Origin: an uncultured Lutibacter sp.
GTDB lineage: Bacteria > Bacteroidota > Bacteroidia > Flavobacteriales > Flavobacteriaceae
Direction of reading: 5' to 3'
Assembly: GCF_947495725.1 (NCBI RefSeq)
Contig: NZ_CANLZZ010000002.1
Location: 62,001 to 126,000, forward strand
Length of the DNA stretch: 64,000 nucleotides
The stretch's first letter is position 1, and each line of letters begins with the position of its first letter. A model generated the notes under the pieces. That model was given only the letters and a program-made list of their open reading frames with translations, did not search any database and was not told the DNA's origin. Made by a program: the position numbers and the translations under genes. Below, one piece after another: positions 11,090 to 19,637 of this stretch.

Positions 11090-11572
11090 TTAAAATAATG
11101 ATTGTTGTTTGGAAGGACTTTCGTGTTGTAATAACCATTTTTTACGCCATATTCCACCTGCGTAACCCGTTAACGAACCATCACTTCCAATAATTCGGTG
11201 ACAAGGAATAACAATCCAAATAGGGTTTTTTCCATTTGCGGAGGCAACTGCGCGTATTGCTTTAACATCTCCCAAAGCTTTACTTTGTTCTAAATAGGTT
11301 CTAGTTTTACCAAAAGGTACTTCTTGTAGTTTTACCCAAACTTTTTGCTGAAATTTTGTTCCTTTTGGATTTAGCTTTAAGCAGAAGTTATTTCGTTTAT
11401 TATTAAAATATTCATCAAGTTGTTGAACACAATCTTTTAAACACTCAGGAATATTAGTTGAAGACTCAATATCTTCATCAATTACGGAAATATTTGAAAT
11501 TCCTAGAACTGAACCTATAATTTTAGCTGTACCAATAGGGGTTTTGTAATATGTAGTTTCAAGATTTTCCAA
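11090..11572 (-). CDS. ogt: methylated-DNA--[protein]-cysteine S-methyltransferase
   Basis: A 160-residue suicide repair protein that moves methyl groups from O6-methylguanine to its own cysteine. The acceptor Cys124 lies in IPCHRIIGSDGSLTGYAGG. The upstream RAVASANGKNP and the winged-helix segment TKFQQKVWVKLQEVPFGKTRTY are standard. Length fits the Ogt/MGMT type, which lacks the Ada N-terminal domain. It is 33 bp upstream of the large outer-membrane gene on the same strand. Confidence 0.94.
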   Translation of the reverse strand: MENLETTYYKTPIGTAKIIGSVLGISNISVIDEDIESSTNIPECLKDCVQQLDEYFNNKRNNFCLKLNPKGTKFQQKVWVKLQEVPFGKTRTYLEQSKALGDVKAIRAVASANGKNPIWIVIPCHRIIGSDGSLTGYAGGIWRKKWLLQHESPSKQQSLF

Positions 11573-11676
11573 TTATTAATAAATTCATTTGTTAAATTTA
11601 AAGATACATTTAATTAAAGAAACTTGCCAATTGTTAAAATCATTTGTAATTAGCTGTTTAACAGTGTTTTTTAAAT

Positions 11677-11684
11677 TATCTTTG
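11677..11684 (+). promoter_or_regulatory. -7 element upstream of the small lipoprotein gene
   Basis: TATCTTTG matches TAnnTTTG and lies 34 bp before the start codon. No clear TTTG is seen at -33. Confidence 0.5.
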
Positions 11685-11718
11685 CCTAGCTATGAAATCA
11701 GATTCCATATTATAACGT

Positions 11719-12078
11719 ATGAATAAAGCCAAGTTTTTTCTATTATTTTTAATTATTTCTTCAATATTTTCTTGTGAAAGTAACGAAGAATTTAATACAT
11801 CAGATCATTTAATAGGTGAATGGTTGCGAACTGATTCTAGGGAGGATTTTGAATTTAGACTTATATTTAATACAAACAACACAGGTTATAAAATTGTTAA
11901 AAATGGGACTAAGGAAACGAACATTACTTCTTCATTAATTTCATTTGATTGGAATATTGTTAATGATAATTTGAATTTAATAGAACTTAATGAGGTGTTT
12001 TCAACGTCTATTTCAATTAATAATGAACAATTAATTCTAAATGATTATTCAGATTTTCCTTTTAATAGGGTTGAATAA
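11719..12078 (+). CDS. small lipoprotein, lipocalin-like
   Basis: A 119-residue protein with a lipoprotein signal (lipobox SIFSC, Cys at about 19). The beta-rich mature part opens HLIGEWLRTDSREDFEFRLIFNTNNTGY, the pattern of the lipocalin-like proteins common in Bacteroidota. It is short for that family and ends abruptly 3 bp before the convergent tatD gene, so it may be a single-sheet variant. The ligand is unknown. Confidence 0.7.
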   Translation: MNKAKFFLLFLIISSIFSCESNEEFNTSDHLIGEWLRTDSREDFEFRLIFNTNNTGYKIVKNGTKETNITSSLISFDWNIVNDNLNLIELNEVFSTSISINNEQLILNDYSDFPFNRVE

Positions 12079-12081
12079 TAA

Positions 12082-12849
12082 CTAAATTCCAAATATGTCT
12101 TTAGAGTTTTGTGTAGTAATTTTAGCAATTTCTTCTGGTGCCAAACCATAAATATCCACCAATTTATTCAATACATTTAAGATATAACTACTTTCGTTGC
12201 GTTTACCTCTATAAGGAGTTGGAGCCAAATAAGGAGCATCGGTTTCTAAAACAACTTGATTTAACGGAATTTCGTTTAAAAACTTATCTATTTTACCATT
12301 TTTAAAAGTAACAACTCCACCAATTCCTAATTTCATATTATAAGATATAGCTTGTTTAGCTTGTTCTAAATTTCCGGTAAAACAATGAAAAATACCATAA
12401 AGTTTATCGTCTTTCACTTCCTCTAAAACTTCAAAAATCTCATCAAAAGCATCTCTACAATGAATTACAATTGGTAAATTTTTCTCTTTTGCCCAAACAA
12501 TTTGTTGTTTAAAAGCATCTTGTTGCTGTTGTAAAAAAGTTTTATCCCAATACAAATCAATACCAATTTCGCCAACAGCATAAAAATTTCGTTTATCCAG
12601 CCATTCTTTTACAAAAGCCAATTCTTCTGCCACGTTTTCTTTTACATGAGTAGGATGTAATCCCATCATTAAAAAAGTATTTTTTGGAAATGCCTTTTCC
12701 AAATCTAACATTGCAGGTAAATAAGTAGAATCTATGGCAGGAATAAACATTCTAGAAACTCCAGAGTCTATTGCTCGTTGTACAATTTCATTTCTATCAT
12801 TATCAAATTGTTCGCTATATAAATGCGTATGAGTATCGGTTAAAATCAT
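12082..12849 (-). CDS. TatD family metal-dependent hydrolase / DNase
   Basis: A 255-residue TIM-barrel hydrolase of the TatD/YcfH family, which carries out 3'-5' DNase or quality-control functions. Metal ligands are visible as DTHTHLY at the N-terminus, the central glutamate in AVGEIGIDLYWD, HCRDAFDE, FHCFTG and LETDAPYLAP. The length is typical. The 3' ends of this gene and the lipoprotein gene are 3 bp apart. Confidence 0.93.
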   Translation of the reverse strand: MILTDTHTHLYSEQFDNDRNEIVQRAIDSGVSRMFIPAIDSTYLPAMLDLEKAFPKNTFLMMGLHPTHVKENVAEELAFVKEWLDKRNFYAVGEIGIDLYWDKTFLQQQQDAFKQQIVWAKEKNLPIVIHCRDAFDEIFEVLEEVKDDKLYGIFHCFTGNLEQAKQAISYNMKLGIGGVVTFKNGKIDKFLNEIPLNQVVLETDAPYLAPTPYRGKRNESSYILNVLNKLVDIYGLAPEEIAKITTQNSKDIFGI

Positions 12850-12939
12850 AGGGCAAAAGTAATTAAAAACTGTTTTAAATAACAGAGTTGTTAAGTAATT
12901 AATACCTACATTAGTTTAGTAAAAATAAGATGTTTAAGA

Positions 12940-13659
12940 ATGTATAGTAGGATTGGTTTTATATTGTTTTTTGTATTCATTTTTAAAAGTGTTTATGCCC
13001 AGGAATATAGGAATATGAGAACTTATACAAAAACTACAAATAACAAAATTTTACAATCTGGTTGTTGGCTAAAAAAAGATAGAAAAAGAAAAACAGAGGT
13101 TTGGAAAAATGCTAATGTTTTTAATTTGAGAGCAGAAAATGGAAGTTTAAAGTATACTTCTATAAGTGAGATTTGCGATTTTTATAATTGGTTTGATAAT
13201 GCCATTAAGTTAAAAGGACATGAAATAAATGGAGTTGGAGTGGCTTCAATAGCTGCTGCACAATTATCTAATATGGATAATGGATTTATTAAAGTTTTTA
13301 TTGTTAGAAATAAAGAAATAGTACTTTTTGCAAATGAAGGTTCTAAAAAAGTGTTAGCATTTGGATTTCCATTGTTGAAAGAAATTTATTTTTCTGAAGA
13401 TATTTTAATAGGCGAAAAAGCTAAAAATTGGGATATTAAAAATGGTACTATTGAGCAATGTCAGGTTTTAGAACCCTTATATAATAAACTTTCATTTAAA
13501 GCCCTATATAGGTTAGAAAGGATTGCAAAGGGGAAAGGAATATTTAATTTAGCTGTTTCAAAGGAGTTAGAATTTGAAGGTGATATTACTAATTGTCATT
13601 CTAGGTTTCTTCACGGAAGGAATAAACTGTTACCTTATTATTTGGCTCAAAAAAAATAA
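12940..13659 (+). CDS. conserved flavobacterial secreted protein, unknown function
   Basis: A 239-residue protein with a signal peptide (about 1-20, SVYAQ). The mature protein has YRNMRTYTKTTNNKILQSGCWLKKDRKRKTEVWKNAN, then ISEICDFYNWFDNAIKLKGHEINGVGVASIAAAQLS, and a C-terminal DCxTRF-like segment (ITNCHSRFLHGRNKLLPYY). Relatives in flavobacteria sometimes carry the label insecticidal toxin complex protein, but nothing in the sequence resembles a toxin, so I would not use that name. Two cysteines (about 42 and 222) could pair in the periplasm. Confidence 0.65.
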   Translation: MYSRIGFILFFVFIFKSVYAQEYRNMRTYTKTTNNKILQSGCWLKKDRKRKTEVWKNANVFNLRAENGSLKYTSISEICDFYNWFDNAIKLKGHEINGVGVASIAAAQLSNMDNGFIKVFIVRNKEIVLFANEGSKKVLAFGFPLLKEIYFSEDILIGEKAKNWDIKNGTIEQCQVLEPLYNKLSFKALYRLERIAKGKGIFNLAVSKELEFEGDITNCHSRFLHGRNKLLPYYLAQKK

Positions 13660-14015
13660 GTTGTTTTTTAGGGATAAAATATGTTAACAGTTATATAGAC
13701 AGTACATTACATTTGTTGTTTGTCGTTTATTTTACTTACATTTAGCTATTACTAACTAATAAAATTAATTTTAATAAGAAAAATTACTTTTCTAAAATTA
13801 CTGTTTAGTACTTAATATTTTTAAACAACCCCTTTTTTAGCTATTGAATGTAAATTTTACACGAAATGAGTTAATTTTTATAACTTAAAATTAAAAAGTA
13901 ATATTTATTTATCTATTATAAAGTAGTGGCTTAAATTGAATAACTCATGACTATAAATTATAAGTAAACGGGAAAGCCGAAAACCGAAAAAAGTAGGCAT
14001 TAAATAATAATTATT
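13660..14015. other. 356-bp AT-rich intergenic region
   Basis: No open frame with coding character, tRNA or strong terminator is visible. A TACATTTG at 13708-13715 matches the -7 element but is about 300 bp from the next gene and has no -33 partner. The last 60 bp before 14016 contain two short AAACCGAAA/AAAGCCGAAA-like stretches. The rest is featureless AT-rich DNA. Confidence 0.5.
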
Positions 14016-14543
14016 ATGAAAAAACTAACTAACATTATCAATCAATTTACTTTAATTTCAATTTTTATTTCATTCACTTTTGTATTCCAAAGTTGTGAAG
14101 AAAAAGCAAAAGAATCGACACATGTACCTGAACACGAACCAATAGTTGAGGTCGAAAAACCTGAATATTTTCAGCTTCGTCCGGAAGTGGAAAAAGCCTA
14201 TGGGTATTCGCATGCCGTTAAAATTGGAAACGATATAAAAATATCAGGAGCCGTAAGTATGGACAATGAAGGAAACCCAACTGCTATTGGAGATTTTAAG
14301 CAACAAATGAAAAATTGTTATGACGATTTGGATAAAATATTAAAACATTATGGTTGTACTTTTGATGATGTAATTGTGGAAAATATTTTTACTACAAATA
14401 TGCCGCTGTTTCTTGAAAATGCCGGTTATCGAAATTCGATTTATACAAAACAATTTCCAACAGGTTCTTGGCTTGGAGTGAAAGAATTGGCAATACCAGA
14501 ATTTATGATTGAAATTGAACTAGAAGTACATAAATCCGAGTAG
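14016..14543 (+). CDS. Rid-family (YjgF/UK114) lipoprotein lacking the substrate arginine
   Basis: A 175-residue protein with a lipoprotein signal (lipobox FQSC, Cys27), an acidic linker and then a Rid domain at about 50-172. The domain shows GYSHAVKIGNDIKISGAVSMDNEGN, FKQQMKNCYDDLDKILKHYGCTFDDVI and FMIEIELEV. Canonical RidA hydrolyses reactive enamines and imines using an arginine in a P-x-R-S motif. Here the motif reads PTGS with Gly150, so imine deaminase activity is doubtful, although the paired glutamate (Glu166) is kept. Export to the periplasm as a lipoprotein is unusual for this mainly cytosolic family. It stands alone, closed by the hairpin at 14610-14655. Confidence 0.85.
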   Translation: MKKLTNIINQFTLISIFISFTFVFQSCEEKAKESTHVPEHEPIVEVEKPEYFQLRPEVEKAYGYSHAVKIGNDIKISGAVSMDNEGNPTAIGDFKQQMKNCYDDLDKILKHYGCTFDDVIVENIFTTNMPLFLENAGYRNSIYTKQFPTGSWLGVKELAIPEFMIEIELEVHKSE

Positions 14544-14609
14544 AAAATAATATTCATATAAATAAAACATCCAATTTTCTATATTAATTTATAAAAAATT
14601 GAAAATGAA

Positions 14610-14660
14610 AATCCAGCTTATAAAGAACAAACAAAGGTCCTTTATAAGCTGGATTAATTT
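14610..14660. terminator. strong bidirectional terminator
   Basis: A perfect 16-bp stem (AATCCAGCTTATAAAG, 14610-14625, with CTTTATAAGCTGGATT, 14640-14655) and a 14-nt loop. A T-rich tail follows. It sits between the Rid lipoprotein and the convergent outer-membrane gene. Confidence 0.88.
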
Positions 14661-14673
14661 TTTTAAATTTGTC

Positions 14674-16971
14674 TTAAAATGGTAGTTTATATCCCACAGA
14701 AATTTGATTCAAATCAAATGTGTTTCTCATTGTGTAATCAATAAATAAATTTTCTGAAATAAAAGGTAAATAAGCGCCTAATACTGCATTATAAAATCCT
14801 TTGGTGTTGTCACTATTTAATAATGCTCCTAGTCCAGCTCCAATATATGGTTGTATTTTTCTATTTTCTTTTAAGAACGGGTAAATTATGTTTCCGGACG
14901 CTCCAAACAGAATATTATCGTTAAATCCCACAAATACTTCTGGCGCAAATTTAAAAGGAGAATTGCCCATTGTAAAATAAGCTTTTGCTCCAATTACAGG
15001 ATATCCAGAATTGTTAAATTGGTAACCTCCTTCAATTGAAGCATTTTTATATGTTAAAAACCGTTCTGATGTTAATTCCTCAGAATTGTCAATTGTAGCA
15101 ACATCAACTATTTTAGTTTCCTCCTTAACTTTGTTATTGTCTTTCTCAACAGGTTCAATATTTTTTAAGGTTTTTTTATTTAATTTCTTAAGCTGTTTTT
15201 CCGGTTTATCAGACTTTTTAGTTTTAACTTCCTTTTTTGATGTAGAAGTTGTTTCTATAGCTGTAGCTTTTTCAATTTTAACTTCTTTTTGATTCTTTTT
15301 GTTAGTTTCTATTACTTTTTGCTCATTTTTATTTTCTAAAAGCAACGTTTCTAATCTTTTAATGCGTGCGTTTAATAAATCTAATTGATTGTTGTGAAGG
15401 CTATCAGAAACATTTAATACTGCGTTTTGAGAAGTTGATTCTTGACTTAGACCTTTTAAAATTCTATCAATTAACGATTCAAATTCAGTAGGATTCATTT
15501 GGATAACTGTATTATTTGTTGAAGCAGTATCCTTTTGACTTTCAATTGCCGAAAATTTTTCAATTTCCTTTAAAGCTAATAATACATCTTTTTTCTCTTC
15601 TAATAACAATATGGCTGTATCAGCATCTTTAGTGTCGTATGCTTTTTTTAATTTATCATCTAATGAAGATAAAGTACTTTGATATTCCTTTTTAAGTGCA
15701 TTAAATTTTTCAATATTGTTGGTGTTTGCTTGAGCATTTACATTATTTGAATGAGACTCTTCATTGGTTATTGAAGCCTCTTTTGCGTTTTTTCCAATTG
15801 TAAATTTAATTCCAGCATTGTACATTAAATGTGTTTGAATCTCATTAGGAATAGAAATATTAGCAATATCTTCTCCAGTTGTAAACATAGCACGTAAACC
15901 ACCTGAAATAAGGATTCTTCTTCCTAAAGGAATGTTTAAACCTAAACCACCAGTTGCAAATTCGCCACTTGGAACTTCTAAATTTGTTTTGCCAACATAT
16001 AAATTATCAGAATTTAAGTATCCGCCTCCTAAAATTAAATAAGGAGTTACTCCATTACCATCATTTAAACGTGCTCTAAATTCTAATCCATACATAGATA
16101 ATTTATCAAAATCTAAGGAAATTTCGTTGTTATTTGTTGCGTTAAAATAAAATCCTCTTAGGCCTATATATTCATTAAAATCAAATCCAGCATAACCACC
16201 TAACATGTAGGTGTCTTTGAATAACGATTTGTCGTCAAATGATATATGAGCAATACTTGGTTCTATTATTAACTGAATTCCTCTAAGCCCACCTTTAATT
16301 TTATTTAAATATGCTTCATCTAATTCAGTAAGAGTACCAGGTTTTCTTCCTCCCAAATAAAATTGAAGCGATCCCATTAAACCCCAGTTACTCAAACGGT
16401 CTGTTGTTGTGGTAGCATCATCAATATTATAGATTGTTTTATCGGTAGCACTTAATAGGTTAGAGGCTGCATTAAAGTTGTAGGTAGTGTTCTTTGCTTC
16501 AATAGATAAAATAGCTCTTTTAGCTAAATTAACTTTAAATCCTAGGCCTAAACTTGCGTAAATTTGTTCAAAATCTTTTGAATTTGCCTCAATATTTTGA
16601 ATACCTGTGCCAATAGTAAAATAAGGTTTAAATTTTTTTGTTCCAATATTGGCCTTAAATTCACCACCCCAACGAGTAAGAAATACATTTTGACTGTTGA
16701 ATAAATTTTCATCGAAATTGGTAATTCCAAATTTCGAAAAATCTGTTTGTAAATCTAATGAGCGTAAATATACTGCGCGAAGCTCTATATACTCTCCAAA
16801 TCCAAATCCTAGCTTTCCACCAACCAAAACATCATTTTTTAGTCCAGCTTGATTATCCCACCAAGTATATTCGGCAGCAGGTGAAAGTGTAAAACTAATG
16901 TCCTTTACTTGAGCTGTAAACTTTGAAGTAATCAACAAAATTATTGTTAGTACAACTGATATTTTTTTCAT
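14674..16971 (-). CDS. multi-barrel outer-membrane protein with coiled linker
   Basis: A 765-residue exported protein (signal peptide about 1-20, KFTAQ) of unusual build. The first barrel-like module covers about 22-210 (GGKLGFGFGEYIELRAVYLRS). A second similar module covers about 230-395 (LGGYAGFDFNEYIGLRGFYF, YLILGGGYLNS). A charged, coiled-coil-prone linker at about 410-640 is rich in K/E (LKKEYQSTLSSLDDKLKKAYD, LLNARIKRLETLLLE). A third barrel-like module covers 645-765, ending in YKLPF with a terminal Phe. The first two modules resemble each other, which suggests internal duplication. The divergent OmpA-like gene and the sigma-factor locus nearby suggest an envelope role. The function is unknown. 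Confidence 0.7.
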   Translation of the reverse strand: MKKISVVLTIILLITSKFTAQVKDISFTLSPAAEYTWWDNQAGLKNDVLVGGKLGFGFGEYIELRAVYLRSLDLQTDFSKFGITNFDENLFNSQNVFLTRWGGEFKANIGTKKFKPYFTIGTGIQNIEANSKDFEQIYASLGLGFKVNLAKRAILSIEAKNTTYNFNAASNLLSATDKTIYNIDDATTTTDRLSNWGLMGSLQFYLGGRKPGTLTELDEAYLNKIKGGLRGIQLIIEPSIAHISFDDKSLFKDTYMLGGYAGFDFNEYIGLRGFYFNATNNNEISLDFDKLSMYGLEFRARLNDGNGVTPYLILGGGYLNSDNLYVGKTNLEVPSGEFATGGLGLNIPLGRRILISGGLRAMFTTGEDIANISIPNEIQTHLMYNAGIKFTIGKNAKEASITNEESHSNNVNAQANTNNIEKFNALKKEYQSTLSSLDDKLKKAYDTKDADTAILLLEEKKDVLLALKEIEKFSAIESQKDTASTNNTVIQMNPTEFESLIDRILKGLSQESTSQNAVLNVSDSLHNNQLDLLNARIKRLETLLLENKNEQKVIETNKKNQKEVKIEKATAIETTSTSKKEVKTKKSDKPEKQLKKLNKKTLKNIEPVEKDNNKVKEETKIVDVATIDNSEELTSERFLTYKNASIEGGYQFNNSGYPVIGAKAYFTMGNSPFKFAPEVFVGFNDNILFGASGNIIYPFLKENRKIQPYIGAGLGALLNSDNTKGFYNAVLGAYLPFISENLFIDYTMRNTFDLNQISVGYKLPF

Positions 16972-17090
16972 TTAATTATTTTTTTAATTGTTTCTATGTT
17001 TCTGATTTTTAAAAAATTGCTCGTAAAAGTAATGTATTTTTTTATTGGTTTAACAATTATTTTTTATTGCTAAATTTGATAAATTGTATA

Positions 17091-17098
17091 TACATTTG
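17091..17098 (+). promoter_or_regulatory. -7 element of the OmpA-like gene
   Basis: TACATTTG fits TAnnTTTG and is 17 bp before the start codon, which implies a very short leader. Confidence 0.5.
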
Positions 17099-17115
17099 CG
17101 AAAAAAAAATATTAG

Positions 17116-18186
17116 ATGAAAATTGAAAATAAAGTAGTTTTTTTAGTAGTAATATTTTTTATTACAACTGCTAATTTTGCGCAAATTAAAAAGCAAGAAA
17201 GTAAAGTGGTTATTTCTGAGTCGGAGATAATTTCGCTTACAAAAACCTTGAAAAAGTATAGTAAAACAAGTGCTTTAAATAATGCAATTGTTAGGGATAA
17301 TGTGCTAGATTCTCTAAACCAAAGAATAAATAAATTAACTAAATTACTTTCTTTATATAAAGAATCTAATTTAAACAGTAATAAGAATCTATTGGAAGTT
17401 GTTGGAGATACAGTTAACCATAAAATGGTATTGGTATTTCCTAAAGAGCCTATTGAAGTTAAAAAAAATAGTACAACTTCTAGGCAAGAAAAAATAAGTG
17501 AAAATGTAACAGATACTAATGTTTTGGCATTAGCTAAACTTGAACAAGAAATTATTGCTTTAGAAAAGAAAATTTCAAAAGGTTTTGAAGAACAATTAAA
17601 GTTGTTAAATGCTACTCCTAAAAGTAAAGTGGTTGAAACGTTTGTTAAAGCGCCACCTGTATTTATTGAAAAAACAGTTTTAAAAACAGATACAATATAT
17701 GTTTTAAAAGAACTTAATGGAAGTAAATCTATAGATTCATTAAATATGAAATTGTTGGCGGTAAAGAATAACGAATTAAAAAATCAGCAATTAATAATAG
17801 ATTCACTAAAAATCCAATTATTGGAGAAAGAAAAAATTGTTCCAGTTGAAATTAAAAAGGAAACTGAAGTTACTGCTTTAAAACTGTATTTTTTTAATAA
17901 CGAATTCAATTTAAACGAAATAAATAAAGCTATTTTAGATGAGTTGTATTTAAATAGTTCAACTACAAATGCTTTGTTTACAATTAAAGGATTTGCAAGC
18001 GCCTCTGGAAATGTTAACTACAATAAAATTATATCTACCAAAAGATCTCAAGCTGTATTTAATTACCTAATTGAAAAAGGTGTAAAATCCGAAGCTATTA
18101 AGAGCGCTTCTTTTGGAGTTGATTATAATACAAAGGATGCATCAAAAGCACGACGTGTAGAAATAGAAATTACAAAAAAATTATAA
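17116..18186 (+). CDS. OmpA-family peptidoglycan-associated protein
   Basis: A 356-residue exported protein with a signal peptide (about 1-22, TTANFAQ). A coiled-coil-rich middle (about 30-240, with KSIDSLNMKLLAVKNNELKNQQ) leads to a C-terminal OmpA-like domain (about 255-356). The domain is recognisable by FTIKGFASASGNVNYNKIISTKRSQAVFNYLIEKGV and ASKARRVEIEI, the peptidoglycan-binding loop region. It likely tethers the outer envelope to the cell wall. It is transcribed divergently from the multi-barrel gene and converges on the anti-sigma gene. Confidence 0.85.
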   Translation: MKIENKVVFLVVIFFITTANFAQIKKQESKVVISESEIISLTKTLKKYSKTSALNNAIVRDNVLDSLNQRINKLTKLLSLYKESNLNSNKNLLEVVGDTVNHKMVLVFPKEPIEVKKNSTTSRQEKISENVTDTNVLALAKLEQEIIALEKKISKGFEEQLKLLNATPKSKVVETFVKAPPVFIEKTVLKTDTIYVLKELNGSKSIDSLNMKLLAVKNNELKNQQLIIDSLKIQLLEKEKIVPVEIKKETEVTALKLYFFNNEFNLNEINKAILDELYLNSSTTNALFTIKGFASASGNVNYNKIISTKRSQAVFNYLIEKGVKSEAIKSASFGVDYNTKDASKARRVEIEITKKL

Positions 18187-18204
18187 TTGTTATTAAAATA
18201 GCAG

Positions 18205-18936
18205 TTATAATTTTCTCAATAATTTACTGGCTAAATCATATTCTTCAGCACTTTCTGGAATTGTTTTTAACACTTCTTCGCAAGTTTCAAATTGTTTTTG
18301 TTTAAGCAAGTTTAAAGCTTTGTACCAAGTGGCTTTATATTTAAAAACAGAATTTCCTTTAGAAATTGAATCGAAAATAGTTTCGGCTTCTTGAAATTTA
18401 TCTAATTCTAAAAGAGATATTCCTTTATATAATTTTATTTCAATATCATTTGGAAACTCCTTTTCTAAAACAATAAGTTGGGCAAAGGCAGTTTTATAGT
18501 TTTTGTTATTAAAGGCATCTTGCGCTTTTAATAATGTTTCATTAGAATCTCCTCTAACAACCAATTCTAAATTACCATGATTTGAAAAATCGCTATAAAC
18601 CGGATCCCCATTTTTAAATATAAAAAAACCAATTAACAAAGCAATACTTGCTGCAACCATTAACTTTCGATAACGCATTAACGAAATTACTTTGGTTTCT
18701 TTCTTTTCTTCTTTTATAAACGTCGCACCAAGATTTGATAAGGTATTTCTAAGCTTTGTTTCTTCCTCTTCATTTTCATACTTTGAAGATAAGGAAGAAT
18801 TTAACGCTTTATATATTTCAAACTCTTGTTTAAAATCAGCATCAGATTGTAATTTTTTTTCGAAAGATAATAACTCCTCACCAGTAAGTTCCTTATTAAG
18901 GTAGTTATCGAATTTTATGTATTTTAATTCTTCCAT
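18205..18936 (-). CDS. membrane-anchored anti-sigma-like protein with TPR domain
   Basis: A 243-residue single-pass protein. A cytoplasmic N-terminus (about 1-85) has the helical pattern of flavobacterial anti-sigma factors (FDNYLNKELTGEELLSFEKKLQSDADFKQEFEIYKAL). One membrane helix lies at about 92-108 (LMVAASIALLIGFFIF). Tetratricopeptide-like repeats in the periplasm cover about 130-243 (LLKAQDAFNNKNYKTAFAQL, LYKGISLLELDKFQEAE, WYKALNLLKQKQFETCEE). The gene begins 1 bp after the ECF sigma gene. Together with the topology, this supports a sigma-sequestering role with the TPR part sensing envelope state. That role is inferred. Confidence 0.78.
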   Translation of the reverse strand: MEELKYIKFDNYLNKELTGEELLSFEKKLQSDADFKQEFEIYKALNSSLSSKYENEEEETKLRNTLSNLGATFIKEEKKETKVISLMRYRKLMVAASIALLIGFFIFKNGDPVYSDFSNHGNLELVVRGDSNETLLKAQDAFNNKNYKTAFAQLIVLEKEFPNDIEIKLYKGISLLELDKFQEAETIFDSISKGNSVFKYKATWYKALNLLKQKQFETCEEVLKTIPESAEEYDLASKLLRKL

Positions 18937-18937
18937 T

Positions 18938-19519
18938 TTAATAGTCTTTTAGTTGTTGAAATTCATTCGAATCTTTCACAAGCTGGGTTAATTTTCCCAT
19001 ACATTGCGATTTCTTCTTACGAGCATAACCATAAGTTACACCTAATAATTCAGCAACTTCTTCCATCTTTTTTATTTTGAATGTAGCTTTTAATAATTCT
19101 TGGCATTTTTGGCCTAATTCTTTAAACTTCGATTCAAAAAGCTGACTTTGTTGTTCAAAAATTTCAGTTTCTTCAACTTGTTCTAAATGCTCGTCTTTAA
19201 TAGATGCTTCATCTTCTAAAATTGTTACCCTATTATTTCCTCTTTTTTTAAGTTCATTTAGCCAACGTCTTTTACATAATAGATAAAAGTAAGCATCAAA
19301 CGGACATGTTAAGATAAAATTCTTCTCTTTTGCCTGATGATAAATAGTAACTAATGTTTCCTGAATAATGTCTTGGGCATCATCTGCATTTCCGTTATTG
19401 TTTCTAACATAAGCAACTATCTTATGCGAAAAGCGCTCATATAATTTAGAAAGAACTCTGCTGTCGTTTTTTAGCAAAGCTTCTATATATATGTTATCTG
19501 CGTGTGGTTTTTGACTCAT
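18938..19519 (-). CDS. ECF-type RNA polymerase sigma factor
   Basis: A 193-residue sigma-70 family protein with region 2 at about 20-95 (LYERFSHKIVAYVRNNNGNADDAQDIIQETLVTIYHQA, YFYLLCKRRWLNELKKR). Region 4 covers about 130-180 (CQELLKATFKIKKMEEVAELLGVTYGYARKKKSQCMGKL). Regions 1 and 3 are absent, as in ECF factors. It is cotranscribed with the membrane anti-sigma-like protein and divergent from the duplicated lipoprotein genes. A GGGTAAC-containing box shared by both lipoprotein genes is a candidate target promoter. Confidence 0.92.
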   Translation of the reverse strand: MSQKPHADNIYIEALLKNDSRVLSKLYERFSHKIVAYVRNNNGNADDAQDIIQETLVTIYHQAKEKNFILTCPFDAYFYLLCKRRWLNELKKRGNNRVTILEDEASIKDEHLEQVEETEIFEQQSQLFESKFKELGQKCQELLKATFKIKKMEEVAELLGVTYGYARKKKSQCMGKLTQLVKDSNEFQQLKDY

Positions 19520-19565
19520 TTAGAATTGTTAGATAAGGCTAATTTAAAATTTTTTTCAGAATAAG

Positions 19566-19607
19566 GGGTAACAAATTATTAGTTGTGGTGATATGTTAGT
19601 GTAAAAC
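19566..19607 (+). promoter_or_regulatory. candidate sigma-factor target box, copy 1
   Basis: GGGTAAC (19566-19572), 28 nt, then GTAAAAC (19601-19607). The intervening DNA shares TTGTG and TGATAT with copy 2 at 20792-20832. It lacks TAnnTTTG, so an alternative sigma factor is plausible. Assignment to the adjacent ECF factor is inference. Confidence 0.5.
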
Positions 19608-19637
19608 AAATTTAAAAACAACGAAAATTACAATATT

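Noticed and set aside
12940..13659. Insecticidal toxin complex label for the secreted protein
   Set aside because: No Tc-toxin repeats, RHS motif or relevant size; the label appears to be inherited annotation.
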